Source: Candidatus Sulfopaludibacter sp. SbA3 (GTDB lineage: Bacteria; Acidobacteriota; Terriglobia; 20CM-2-55-15). Taken from it: a stretch of DNA of 36,851 bases. Where the stretch lies: assembly GCA_945865815.1 (NCBI GenBank), contig CAMBFR010000030.1:1-36851 (forward strand), in the 5' to 3' direction. Every line of letters begins with the position of its first letter. The first letter of the stretch is position 1. Positions 16,067 to 24,092 of the stretch are shown here, piece after piece. A model generated the notes under the pieces. That model was not told the origin of the DNA. It saw nothing but the letters and a program-made list of their open reading frames with translations, and searched no databases. The position numbers and the translations under genes are program-made.

Positions 16067-17125
16067 CTATCGTCTCACCCTGTAATCGAACCACCCCTCG
16101 ATGGCCCCCCCGTTCTCAACCGTCGCGGTCATGTTGATCCTGGTGCCTCTCGGCATGGGCGCCGGCTGGGCGAGTTCGTAGGTGGTTTGCCAGTTGGGGT
16201 CGAACGTTGGAACCAACAGCAGGATCTCCGCCCTATTGTTGGGAAAAGCCGCGCTGTATGTCACATCCTTCGCGGCACCCATGCGCGGCATGATTTCGAT
16301 AAGCTCGGCGTCGACTGGAAAAACAAAAGGAGTCTTGCCATCCAGCGCGCGCGAGTGGATCTGCCAGACGACCGGTCCCTTCGCCAGCATCAGGCCGATC
16401 GAGACACGATCCTTCTGGGTCTCGGCCGCCGGCCGATAGTGCATCGAAATCACCAGCTTCGAGCCGGCCTTGAGAAGTTTGGCCGAGTTGGCCGGAAACA
16501 CCTCGTACATCGCTCCGGGAATTCCGCCGACCAGGCGCTCCTTCTCCATCAGAACGGTCGCTCCCCGCGCGACCCGGGGGTTGCTGTTAATCTCCGCGGC
16601 GACGACCCATACGTCGTCTGGCAGCGTCGTAAAGACCTCGAACGTGGCATGCAGGTCCGGGCCACCCGGACTGCCGGCCGGAATCGTGAACTCCTCCAGG
16701 ATCGGAACGACAACATCCGGCTGACCCAGCGGCCAGCCGCTCGAAAATTCCGGTAAAAGCGGTGTTTGCCTCGGATCGCCGCGCGGCGTGCCGGCGTCGG
16801 CCCATGAGACGATCGTCTTGATCTGTTCCTCGTTGAGCACGCGTTCGTTGGCGAAGACGCCGTATTTGGAGTCGGCATGCCAGGGCGGCATGGATTTGTC
16901 GACAACACGGTCCTTGATGGATTTCGCAAGCTGCCTCGCATCCTCATACCGCATCAGCGAAGCAGCGACCTGCCCTGGGCGATGGCACTGCATGCAGTTT
17001 CCGGCAAGAAGCGGCGCCACGTCGCTGTTATATGTGGGAACGCCTCCAGGCCCGGCCGGCCCCTGGCCGTATGCCGGATCGAGCATTGCCGCACAGAACG
17101 CGAACGCCAACCACGCTTTCTTCAC
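16067..17125 (-). CDS. Secreted c-type cytochrome with PHM-like region lacking copper ligands
   Basis: This 352-residue exported protein has a signal peptide of about 20 residues (ending AYG|Q). It carries a mono-haem site, Cys44-Cys47-His48 (GNCMQCHRPG), with MPPWHAD as the likely distal-Met region. The C-terminal two thirds follow the copper monooxygenase-like proteins fused to such cytochromes in Acidobacteria and Planctomycetes. It has KLVISMHYRPAA and the LLLVPTFDPNWQTTYELAQP segment. The usual MPHMHLRG copper motif reads MPRMGAAKD, so those His ligands are missing. It may be an electron-transfer or binding protein rather than an oxygenase. GTG at 17125 has GGAGAG 6 bases upstream. Confidence 0.8.
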   Translation of the reverse strand: MKKAWLAFAFCAAMLDPAYGQGPAGPGGVPTYNSDVAPLLAGNCMQCHRPGQVAASLMRYEDARQLAKSIKDRVVDKSMPPWHADSKYGVFANERVLNEEQIKTIVSWADAGTPRGDPRQTPLLPEFSSGWPLGQPDVVVPILEEFTIPAGSPGGPDLHATFEVFTTLPDDVWVVAAEINSNPRVARGATVLMEKERLVGGIPGAMYEVFPANSAKLLKAGSKLVISMHYRPAAETQKDRVSIGLMLAKGPVVWQIHSRALDGKTPFVFPVDAELIEIMPRMGAAKDVTYSAAFPNNRAEILLLVPTFDPNWQTTYELAQPAPMPRGTRINMTATVENGGAIEGWFDYRVRR

Positions 17126-17152
17126 AGCTACTCTCCTTTGTAATTGGCCGGT

Positions 17153-17158
17153 ATTATA
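17153..17158 (-). promoter_or_regulatory. -10 element for the cytochrome gene
   Basis: The minus strand reads TATAAT here, 27 bases before GTG 17125, leaving room for a short leader with the GGAGAG ribosome site. The -35 region is not clear. On the plus strand the overlapping TAGAAT (17157-17162) may serve the divergent gene at 17174. Confidence 0.4.
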
Positions 17159-17173
17159 GAATTTCGCGGGCGA

Positions 17174-17536
17174 ATGAAAGAAATTCTTCAATCCATAGCC
17201 GACCGCATCATTTCCGCCGACGATCGCGGGGTCACGCCGCGCGATCTGAACGTTGCCGACGGCATCCTCTCATATATGCACCTCATGCCCGCGCATACGC
17301 GGAGAGCCGTGACACAACTCATCTGGCTTTTTGAATACCTGCCGCCCGTCATCATACTGAAACCGCGCCGGTTTTCGCGTCTCGGCCCGCGGGACCAGGA
17401 CCGATACATCGAAGCCTGGGGCACAAGCCGTCTTGGCTTGCTGCGTACCGGATTTCGCGTCCTGAAGACTCTCGCCCTGAGCACGTACTACCAGAATTCC
17501 GCCTCGTGGAAGGCGATCGGACACATGGAAGAATGA
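17174..17536 (+). CDS. Small helical partner of GMC oxidoreductase
   Basis: This 120-residue protein starts MKEILQSIADRIISADDRG. It ends with RPRRFSRLGPRDQDRYIEAWG-like, LRTGFRVLKTLALSTYYQNS and SWKAIGHMEE elements. This layout matches the helical N-terminal segment of long-chain-alcohol-oxidase-type GMC proteins (ending with a WxxxGY-like turn) and gluconate 2-dehydrogenase subunit 3-like proteins. Its stop overlaps the GMC start as ATGA at 17533-17536, so the two are probably made together and form one enzyme. No signal peptide or Tat motif is seen. I chose ATG 17174; a TTG at 17144 would extend it. Confidence 0.7.
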   Translation: MKEILQSIADRIISADDRGVTPRDLNVADGILSYMHLMPAHTRRAVTQLIWLFEYLPPVIILKPRRFSRLGPRDQDRYIEAWGTSRLGLLRTGFRVLKTLALSTYYQNSASWKAIGHMEE

Positions 17537-19008
17537 TCTCTACCCTGCCGACAGCCTCGGAAGAAAGAGCGCAGGTCTGCATCGTCGGATCCGGCGCGGC
17601 AGGAAGCGTCCTGGCGTACGAACTGGCGGACGCCGGCCTCGACGTCATCCTGCTCGAAGAGGGTGAGGAGTTAGGCAAGGCCGACTTCACCCAGCGGGAA
17701 GGCGAGCTGATCCCGCGCATTTACGCCGATGCCGGATCACGTGCGACTCACGACGCCGCGATCCCGATTCTCCAGGGGAAGTGCCTGGGCGGCACGACTG
17801 TCATCAACCACGGTATCTGCTTTCGCACTCCCGAACGGATTCTCGACGAGTGGCGCCGCGAATTCGGTGTATCGGGACTAAGCCTCGACACGCTTCAGCC
17901 TCACTTCGAAAGAGCCGAGAAGATGATCGGGGCGAGAAGACTCGGTCCCGCCGAAATCAACCCAAACAACCAGGTACTCAAGCGTGGCTGCGAGCGCCTG
18001 GGAATGAGCGGCGACGTGATGACGCTGAACATGCAGCCGTGCGGTTCCTGCGGCCCGTGTAATCTCGGGTGTCCGGAAGACAAGAAAGGCAGCACGCTGG
18101 TGAATTACCTGCCCGCCGCGGCAAAGCGCGGAGCAAGGATCTTTCGAAATTGCCGCGTGCAGAGTGTCCAGGTCGAAAACGGCCGGGCCGCGGGCGTTAC
18201 GGCAGGTTCGTTCCGGGTTCGCGCCGGAGTTGTGATCATTGCCGCGGGCGCGGTGAACTCTCCGGCAATCCTGCTGAGAACGGGCCTTGGCAATGCGATT
18301 CCGGCGATCGGGTCGGGGGTGTCGCTGCATCCGCTTTTCCCGCTGCTTGTGTTTTCGGATACGCCTCTCCATAGCATGAAGGGACTTCCGCACAGCTACT
18401 ATTGCGACGAGTTTTTCAGCGCGGACGACTTTCTATTTGAGGGCCTCTTCGTCTCGCCTGGCGTTTTCGCCTCCGGAATGGGCGGTTTCGGGCGCCAGCA
18501 TCGCGAGTTCATGAAACAGCTTCCCAGGCTCGGCCTGACCTATGTCCAGCTCCGCGACAGGACCCGCGGCCAGGTTCGCCTGGCTGGCGGCGAGCCGGTG
18601 GTTCGATACACGATGAATCAGGAGGACCGCGAACGCGCGCGAAAGGCTTTGAAGCTGCTGGCGGCGATCTGCCTCGAAGGCGGGGCGGCAAAGGTGGCGA
18701 CAACCCACGTGAAGCCGGTCGTCATGCGCGACAAGAGCGAGATCGCGCAGATTGACCAGGCCATGTTTCGTCCGAACGACCTCACGGTGTTTTCGGCACA
18801 TCCTCAAGGCGGCTGTCCGATGGGAGCGAATCCGCGCCGCAGCGTTGTGGATTCGCAATGTGCGGTCCACGGCGTGGCCGGGCTTTACGTGTGCGATGCG
18901 AGCGTATTCCCCTCACCTGTCGGAATCAACCCGATGATCTCGATCATGGCCCTGGCGTCGTTGACGGCGGAGCGGATTATTGGATCCTCCGTGGGCGCGG
19001 GGCTTTAG
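17533..19008 (+). CDS. GMC-family FAD oxidoreductase (long-chain alcohol oxidase/steroid oxidase-like)
   Basis: This 491-residue flavoenzyme has the FAD-binding VCIVGSGAAGSVLAYEL (GxGxxG at 19-24), then CLGGTTVINHGICFRTP. The C-terminal GMC block is SAHPQGGCPMGANP through AGLYVCDASVFPSPVGINP. A Cys cluster, C170-x2-C173-x2-C176-x3-C180-P, spaces its cysteines like a ferredoxin; relatives often have a related Cys/Gly-rich loop here. It probably oxidises an alcohol, sterol or sugar, with an unknown electron acceptor. The last five codons and the stop (18991-19008) are supplied by palindromic repeat copy B, so the natural end may have been altered. It overlaps the preceding small gene by 4 bases. 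Confidence 0.88.
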   Translation: MISTLPTASEERAQVCIVGSGAAGSVLAYELADAGLDVILLEEGEELGKADFTQREGELIPRIYADAGSRATHDAAIPILQGKCLGGTTVINHGICFRTPERILDEWRREFGVSGLSLDTLQPHFERAEKMIGARRLGPAEINPNNQVLKRGCERLGMSGDVMTLNMQPCGSCGPCNLGCPEDKKGSTLVNYLPAAAKRGARIFRNCRVQSVQVENGRAAGVTAGSFRVRAGVVIIAAGAVNSPAILLRTGLGNAIPAIGSGVSLHPLFPLLVFSDTPLHSMKGLPHSYYCDEFFSADDFLFEGLFVSPGVFASGMGGFGRQHREFMKQLPRLGLTYVQLRDRTRGQVRLAGGEPVVRYTMNQEDRERARKALKLLAAICLEGGAAKVATTHVKPVVMRDKSEIAQIDQAMFRPNDLTVFSAHPQGGCPMGANPRRSVVDSQCAVHGVAGLYVCDASVFPSPVGINPMISIMALASLTAERIIGSSVGAGL

Positions 19009-19072
19009 GCCCGTGCAAAGATCAAACAGGAATTTTCTCGACCTTTGCACGGGGCTGAAGAGCCGCGCCCAC
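18991..19072. repeat. GC-rich palindromic repeat, copy B
   Basis: The arms 18991-19020 and 19043-19072 are 30-base imperfect reverse complements (4 mismatches) starting GTGGGCGCGG. The core contains GATCAAACAGGAATTTTC. The first 18 bases encode the final VGAGL and stop of the GMC gene. It separates that gene from the HAD gene at 19131. Same family as 8552-8632 and 25604-25648. Confidence 0.85.
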
Positions 19073-19094
19073 GGGTAGCGCCTCGTGATTGCGG

Positions 19095-19100
19095 TATAAT
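19095..19100 (+). promoter_or_regulatory. -10 element before the HAD-LarA-FAR-SDR operon
   Basis: A perfect TATAAT lies 30 bases before ATG 19131 and just after repeat copy B. No good -35 is visible 16-18 bases upstream, where the repeat flank lies, so the promoter is tentative. Confidence 0.4.
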
Positions 19101-19130
19101 GCTGCGGCTTTTGACAGCGTGATCTATTCA

Positions 19131-19841
19131 ATGAAAAACAAAGCGGCTTTCTACGATCTCGACGGAACTCTCTTATCCTGCAACCTGGTGACAACGTATG
19201 CGTACTACGCTCGCAACGATCGGTCGATCGTCAAGAGCCTGTATCAGATCACGAAAGTTGCGCTCAGCGTGCCCCTGCTGTTCGGACTGGACTTCTATTC
19301 GCGGACACTCTTCAATGTTTTCTTCTTTCGCGCTTACCGCGGAATGCATCGCGACCGGCTGGTTGGCCTGGCCGACGATCTTTTCGAGGTGACCCTGAAC
19401 CCGTCAATCTATCCGAAGGCCCAGGCGCTGATCGACTCCACCCGCAAGCAGGGCTATCGCAATGTCCTGGTTACGGGAGCGCTTGATTTCACGGTTCGTC
19501 CGATTGCGCTTCATTTCGGAATCGACGAAGTCATCTGTAACCGGCTCGAGTTCAAGAATCACGTGTCTACGGGACGGGTGTTGCCGCCGCTGCTGGCGGA
19601 GACCGAGAAGGCGCGCATCATCCAGGAATTTGCCGCCAAGGAAGGCATCGATCTCAAGGAATCATGCGCATTTTCCGACAGCACGTCCGATATACCGATG
19701 CTCGAGATAACCGGCAATCCGGTGGCAACGAATCCGACGCGCCGGCTGCGAAAGCATGCCATGCAAAAAAACTGGCCCATCATAGAACTGAAGGAAAGCG
19801 ATTCGAAGCTGCCTCCATTCCTTCAGGCGGCAGCCCTGTAA
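19131..19841 (+). CDS. HAD-IB family phosphatase (SerB-like)
   Basis: This 236-residue phosphohydrolase has motif I AAFYDLDGTLL (nucleophile Asp9, acid Asp11), motif II NVLVTGALDF, a Lys near AETEKARII, and motif IV CAFSDSTSDIPML. A hydrophobic stretch in the cap (about 50-75, SVPLLFGLDFYSRTLFNVFF) may touch the membrane. The HAD-IB group includes phosphoserine phosphatase-like enzymes often found with acyltransferases and lipid genes. The stop shares one base with the next start (TAATG at 19839-19843). In this operon its substrate is more likely a phosphorylated lipid intermediate than phosphoserine; that is inference. Confidence 0.86.
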   Translation: MKNKAAFYDLDGTLLSCNLVTTYAYYARNDRSIVKSLYQITKVALSVPLLFGLDFYSRTLFNVFFFRAYRGMHRDRLVGLADDLFEVTLNPSIYPKAQALIDSTRKQGYRNVLVTGALDFTVRPIALHFGIDEVICNRLEFKNHVSTGRVLPPLLAETEKARIIQEFAAKEGIDLKESCAFSDSTSDIPMLEITGNPVATNPTRRLRKHAMQKNWPIIELKESDSKLPPFLQAAAL

Positions 19842-21505
19842 TGTCTTACGGTAACGGTTACGATCCGGATAAACTCGCCGAAAAGTGCGTCGTGCATCTC
19901 GACGGAAACTCGGCCCCAAGGGCGCTCTTCTGCGGCGAAGACCTGATCGAGTGCAAACTGCCGGCAGGAACGCGCGTCATCTACGCCAAGCCGCCCATTC
20001 CGGGCCTGCTGGACCGCAGGGCTGCGATTCGGCGCGCCCTCGACAATCCGGAAAACATGGACCCGCTCGAGTCGTTGCTCCAGCCCGGCATGAAACTGAC
20101 CATCGCAATCGACGACATTTCGCTTCCGCTGCCCATGATGGCTCTGCCCGACATTCGACAGACCATCCTGGAAATCGTGATCGGCATGGCTGCCGCAAAA
20201 GGCGTCACCGATATCCATATCGTGATCGCAACATCGTTCCACCGCAGGCTGACTGCTCCGGAAATGAAACGATGCGTCGGCGCGAAGATCTTCAGCGAGT
20301 TCTATCCCGGCCGTTACTACAACCACGACGGGGAAGATCCGAACGGGATGGTCGAGATTGGAAAGACGGCGCACGGAGAACGCGTCCGGCTCAATCGAAG
20401 GGCGGCAGAATCGGACCTGCTGATCTACGTCAACATCAACCTTGTTCCGATGGACGGCGGGCATAAATCCGTCGGCGTCGGCCTCTGCGATTATCCGACG
20501 CTGCAGGCGCACCACACGCCGCAGGCAATCCTCGGCTCCGACTCGTACATGGATCCACGACGCTCGGAACTGACAAAATCCTGCAATCGCATCGGCAAGA
20601 TGATCGACAAGCACCTGAAGGTGTTTCATATCGAAACGGCCTTCAACAACCGGATGTTCGACGACGTCTCGGCATTTCTCGGGCGCAACGAGGACACGTA
20701 CTCGAGCTTCGACCGGACGAAGCTGGGGATTGCGAAGTTCGCACTGTCAAAGATGTCGGCAAAAACGAAGCGAAAGATCTATTTCAGCATGCCCGCGCCT
20801 TATGAGCTGATCGGCGCTCACGCCGGCGAGACCGAAGCCACTCACGAAAAAATCCTCCAGTACTGTTACGACCAGTACTGCATTCCGGTCCAGGGCCAGT
20901 CCGACGTTGTGATCACCGGTATCACTTTCGTCTCGCCATACAATGTGAACTCGATCATGAACCCGTTGCTGGTGCGCGTGATGGCTCTTGGGTACTTCTT
21001 CAATTTCTACAGGAACATGCCGATCGTGAAAAAGAACGGCGTGATGATCGTCACCCACCCCTGCTACGATGAATGGGATCCGCTATTTCACCCGTCGTAT
21101 ATCGAATTTTTCAACCGCATTCTGCCCGAAACGAGAGACTCCGTGGTGATGCAGCAGAAATACGAACAGGAATTCGCCACGAACCCGACATACATCAAGA
21201 TGTATCGCGAAGGAAACGCCTACCACGGCGTTCATCCTTTCTATATGTGGTATTGGGCGGAGAACGGACAGAAACATATCGGCAAGGTAATCGTTGTCGG
21301 AGCAAGTAACAAACGAGTGCCGGCAATGCTGGGCTGGGAGACTGCGAAGAATATGGATGAGGCGCTGGAAATGGCGCAATCCTACGTTGGACGAAAACCA
21401 AGCGTCAGCCTGCTGCATTTTCCGCCAATCCTGATGACCGACGTCCTGGGCCAGCCCGAGACTATCGGGAACACCGCGCAGGATCCGGTTGGGACGGCAC
21501 GCTAA
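19841..21505 (+). CDS. LarA-like (DUF2088, lactate racemase N-terminal domain) protein
   Basis: This 554-residue protein has a LarA-type core: IHIVIATSFHRRLTAPEM (His134), YNHDGEDPNGMVEIG, and DGGHKSVGVGLCDYPTLQAH with Lys209, the position of the cofactor-bearing Lys in lactate racemase. Departures from LarA as I recall it are that DxTRP reads DDISLP (Leu95 at the Arg), and that the PHxxAGFSGG stretch is shortened to PMDGGH, losing a His. The last 250 residues contain ITGITFVSPYNVNSIMNPLL and GVMIVTHPCYDEWDPLFHPS. No larB, larC or larE is in the window. The reaction is unknown, perhaps an isomerase or hydride transfer. Start TAATG overlaps the HAD stop, and the stop overlaps the next start in the same way. 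Confidence 0.82.
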   Translation: MSYGNGYDPDKLAEKCVVHLDGNSAPRALFCGEDLIECKLPAGTRVIYAKPPIPGLLDRRAAIRRALDNPENMDPLESLLQPGMKLTIAIDDISLPLPMMALPDIRQTILEIVIGMAAAKGVTDIHIVIATSFHRRLTAPEMKRCVGAKIFSEFYPGRYYNHDGEDPNGMVEIGKTAHGERVRLNRRAAESDLLIYVNINLVPMDGGHKSVGVGLCDYPTLQAHHTPQAILGSDSYMDPRRSELTKSCNRIGKMIDKHLKVFHIETAFNNRMFDDVSAFLGRNEDTYSSFDRTKLGIAKFALSKMSAKTKRKIYFSMPAPYELIGAHAGETEATHEKILQYCYDQYCIPVQGQSDVVITGITFVSPYNVNSIMNPLLVRVMALGYFFNFYRNMPIVKKNGVMIVTHPCYDEWDPLFHPSYIEFFNRILPETRDSVVMQQKYEQEFATNPTYIKMYREGNAYHGVHPFYMWYWAENGQKHIGKVIVVGASNKRVPAMLGWETAKNMDEALEMAQSYVGRKPSVSLLHFPPILMTDVLGQPETIGNTAQDPVGTAR

Positions 21506-23115
21506 TGATGATGTATCGAAGTCCGTGGCGCTTTAATCCTCTTAGCGGCGAGTACGAAGCCACCGGGCAAGAACCCCTTCGAGGAACCGGCGAGATTTCG
21601 GCAATTGATGCCTTCAGCAACAAGACGGTTTTCATTCTTGGCGCGACAGGCTTTGTCGGAAAGGTCCTGCTGGCAATGGTGCTCGACCGCTTCCCTGAAC
21701 TGAAACACCTGGTTGTGCAGGTGCGCCGCAAGCGCTCGGTTTCCGGCGAGCATCGTTTTTATAACGAGATCCTTCAGTCCCCCCCTTTGCAGGCCGTCGT
21801 TCAGAAGATCGGCCTGGAAGAACTTCGCCGCAAAGTGACGATCGTTGAGGGCGACGTCAACGAAAACCTCTGTGGCGTGGAGCCCGAAGTAGTTGCCAGG
21901 CTCAAGGGTAAAGTGGATGTCGTCGTCAACCTCGCCGGACTCGTTGAATTCGATCCCCCGCTGACCGACTCGCTGGTCCCAAACGTCTATGGCGTCCAGC
22001 ATCTGATCGACCTGGTGGGATTGCTCGGAGCGAAGCTGGTGCATATCTCCACCTGTTATGTCGCCGGGAAAAAGGACGGCCGGATTGCGGAAGACATTCC
22101 CATCGTCGATTACTTTCCAAAGCAGGCCGAAGGCGACAGCCGGCCCTTCAATGTCGATGAAGAACTGAAGTGGTGCGAGCAATTCGTCGAAGAAACAAAA
22201 GCCGCCACGAAGGACGCGGGTGTCCGCGTCATGCGAGAACATCTCCGGGAGGGCGGCATGGCGCGCGCCGACTCGTGGGGCTGGATCAATACTTACACGT
22301 ACACGAAGAGCATGGGCGAGCAGCTCATCGCCAGGACTCCGGGGATCCAGTATGCGATCGTGCGGCCGGCCATTGTGGAATCTTCAATGCGATTCCCTTT
22401 CCCGGGATGGAACGAAGGACTCACGACATCTGCTCCACTTGTCCTGATGGGGGGGGAGGGAGTCAAAGGGTGGCCGGTTCGAAAAGACGGGCCGCTGGAA
22501 ATCATTCCCGTCGACCTCGTTGCAATGGGTATTCTCATCGTGACCGCGGCCGTGCTGTGCGGGAAGAACAAGCCCGTATACCACCTCGCGACCGCCGACG
22601 AGAATCCGGTGATGTTGCCCCGGCTGGTGGCCTTTCTCGGCATGAATTCGCGTCACAAGCACAAACACAGGAAAACCGGCAGCAAGCTGGCCAATCTCTG
22701 GAAAACCTACGTCGAAACCCAGGTCATCACGGTTGAAACACAGGAGGCCCGGCGCGCCCGTCTGCACAGCGGCCTTGATGTGATCCACGCCACGCTGAAC
22801 TTCGCGAAGACGCTCCTGGGACCGGGCAAAGTGGATTCGTATTTGAAAAGCCTGCGCACGACGCGCCGGCAGATCCGGCAACAGGAGCAGACTCTCGACA
22901 AATTCCTGCCGTTCATGATCCACAACAGCTTCGTGTTCGAAACGAAGAATATTCGCGAGGCCGTAAGCATGCTGACCAGCGAAGATCGCAAACGGCTCGG
23001 ATGGGATGCCGAAGCCATCGATTGGGCCGATTACTGGGTGAATATTCATACCAAGGGCATCGAAAGATGGATCCGGCCCGTGTTCACCACTCAACGCAAG
23101 CAAGTCAGTGCATGA
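21505..23115 (+). CDS. Fatty-acyl-CoA reductase-like extended SDR
   Basis: This 536-residue protein has a 40-residue lead, then the nucleotide-binding TVFILGATGFVGKVLLAMVL (GxxGxxG at 46-52). The male-sterility/NAD_binding_4 features KLVHISTCYVAG and the catalytic pair Tyr264/Lys268 (TYTYTKSMGEQ) follow, with IVRPAIVESSM after them. The C-terminal 180 residues are unlike simple SDRs and end with a WADYWVNIHTKGIERWI block like the FAR C-terminal domain. By family it reduces an acyl-CoA or acyl-ACP to aldehyde or alcohol with NADPH. It starts at ATG 21505 (TAATG) and ends in ATGA with the next gene. The exact substrate is inferred from family only. Confidence 0.85.
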   Translation: MMMYRSPWRFNPLSGEYEATGQEPLRGTGEISAIDAFSNKTVFILGATGFVGKVLLAMVLDRFPELKHLVVQVRRKRSVSGEHRFYNEILQSPPLQAVVQKIGLEELRRKVTIVEGDVNENLCGVEPEVVARLKGKVDVVVNLAGLVEFDPPLTDSLVPNVYGVQHLIDLVGLLGAKLVHISTCYVAGKKDGRIAEDIPIVDYFPKQAEGDSRPFNVDEELKWCEQFVEETKAATKDAGVRVMREHLREGGMARADSWGWINTYTYTKSMGEQLIARTPGIQYAIVRPAIVESSMRFPFPGWNEGLTTSAPLVLMGGEGVKGWPVRKDGPLEIIPVDLVAMGILIVTAAVLCGKNKPVYHLATADENPVMLPRLVAFLGMNSRHKHKHRKTGSKLANLWKTYVETQVITVETQEARRARLHSGLDVIHATLNFAKTLLGPGKVDSYLKSLRTTRRQIRQQEQTLDKFLPFMIHNSFVFETKNIREAVSMLTSEDRKRLGWDAEAIDWADYWVNIHTKGIERWIRPVFTTQRKQVSA

Positions 23116-24092
23116 AGCGATTCCTCGTTACAGGCGCCACCGGTTTCCTCGGCACACATCTGGTTGAGACACTGCTCGGGCTGAATCCGGACGCCGAGAT
23201 CCGAATCCTTACCCGCGGCAGGAACCCCTGGCCAGGAAGGCCACGCGTGGAAGAGATTCACGGCGACATTCTTGATCGGGCTGCCGTCGAGAAAGCCGTG
23301 CAGGGCGTTGAAGGAGTTTTCCATCTCGCCGGCTTTGTCACTCGCGACCAGCGCCGGTCTTCCGAGCTGTTTGACGTCCACATCGAAGGCACGCGGAACG
23401 TGTGCGAGGCCGCAGTTCGGATGGGCTCCCCGCGGGTTGTGGTTTCTTCATCTTCTGGAACCATCGCCGCCAGCCGGGTGCCGGCCATGCACAACGAAGA
23501 CTCGCCATTCGTGAACGAACTCGCCGCGCATTGGCCGTACTACCTCAGCAAGATTTACCAGGAAAAGCTCGCGCTGTCCTTTCATGCACACAATGGACTG
23601 CCCGTTATCATCGTCAGTCCGAGCCTCCTGCTCGGTCCAGGCGATGAACGGCTTTCGTCGACCGGCGATATCCAGTTGTTCCTGAGCGGAAAGATTCCCA
23701 ACGTCCCGGCCGGCGGCCTGAACTTTGTGGACGTGCGCGATACGGCCGAAGCCCTGGTGCGGGCGATGGAAGTGGGCGTCCCGGGCCGGCGATATCTCAT
23801 CGGGGCGCACAATATGGTGCTGAAGGAATTTTTCGGCCTTCTCGAAAAGCTGAGCGGCGTAAAGATGCCTCGCCTGGAGATGCCGGAGAGCTGGTCGCGC
23901 GCCGGCGCCGGCGTTCTGCGCGGGCTCTATACTTTCGTCGGGGCCAAGTTTCCGCTCGATGATCCGACTGTCGAGATGGCCTATCGATTCTGGTATTTCG
24001 ATAACTCCCGCGCGAAATCGGAACTCGGGTTGAATACGCGCCCGGCGGAAGAAACCCTCCGCGATACGATTGCGTATCTGCGGAGACATTAA
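23112..24092 (+). CDS. NAD(P)-dependent epimerase/dehydratase-family SDR
   Basis: This 326-residue extended SDR has the Rossmann motif LVTGATGFLGTHLVE (GxxGxxG 8-14), VFHLAGFVT, VVVSSSSGTIAAS, and the catalytic pair Tyr143/Lys147 (WPYYLSKIYQE). IIVSPSLLLGPGDER and LNFVDVRDTAEALVRAM follow. It resembles the dihydroflavonol reductase, 3-beta-HSD and HpnA group, which act on ketones, sterols or sugar nucleotides. The start overlaps the reductase stop as ATGA (23112-23115), so it closes a four-gene coupled operon. Acting one step from the acyl reductase is likely; the substrate is unknown. Confidence 0.86.
   Translation: MKRFLVTGATGFLGTHLVETLLGLNPDAEIRILTRGRNPWPGRPRVEEIHGDILDRAAVEKAVQGVEGVFHLAGFVTRDQRRSSELFDVHIEGTRNVCEAAVRMGSPRVVVSSSSGTIAASRVPAMHNEDSPFVNELAAHWPYYLSKIYQEKLALSFHAHNGLPVIIVSPSLLLGPGDERLSSTGDIQLFLSGKIPNVPAGGLNFVDVRDTAEALVRAMEVGVPGRRYLIGAHNMVLKEFFGLLEKLSGVKMPRLEMPESWSRAGAGVLRGLYTFVGAKFPLDDPTVEMAYRFWYFDNSRAKSELGLNTRPAEETLRDTIAYLRRH

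Noticed and set aside
19111-19116. TTGACA as a -35 box for the HAD gene
   Set aside because: It lies after the TATAAT and only 14 bases before the start codon, so no -10 can follow at proper spacing; probably chance.
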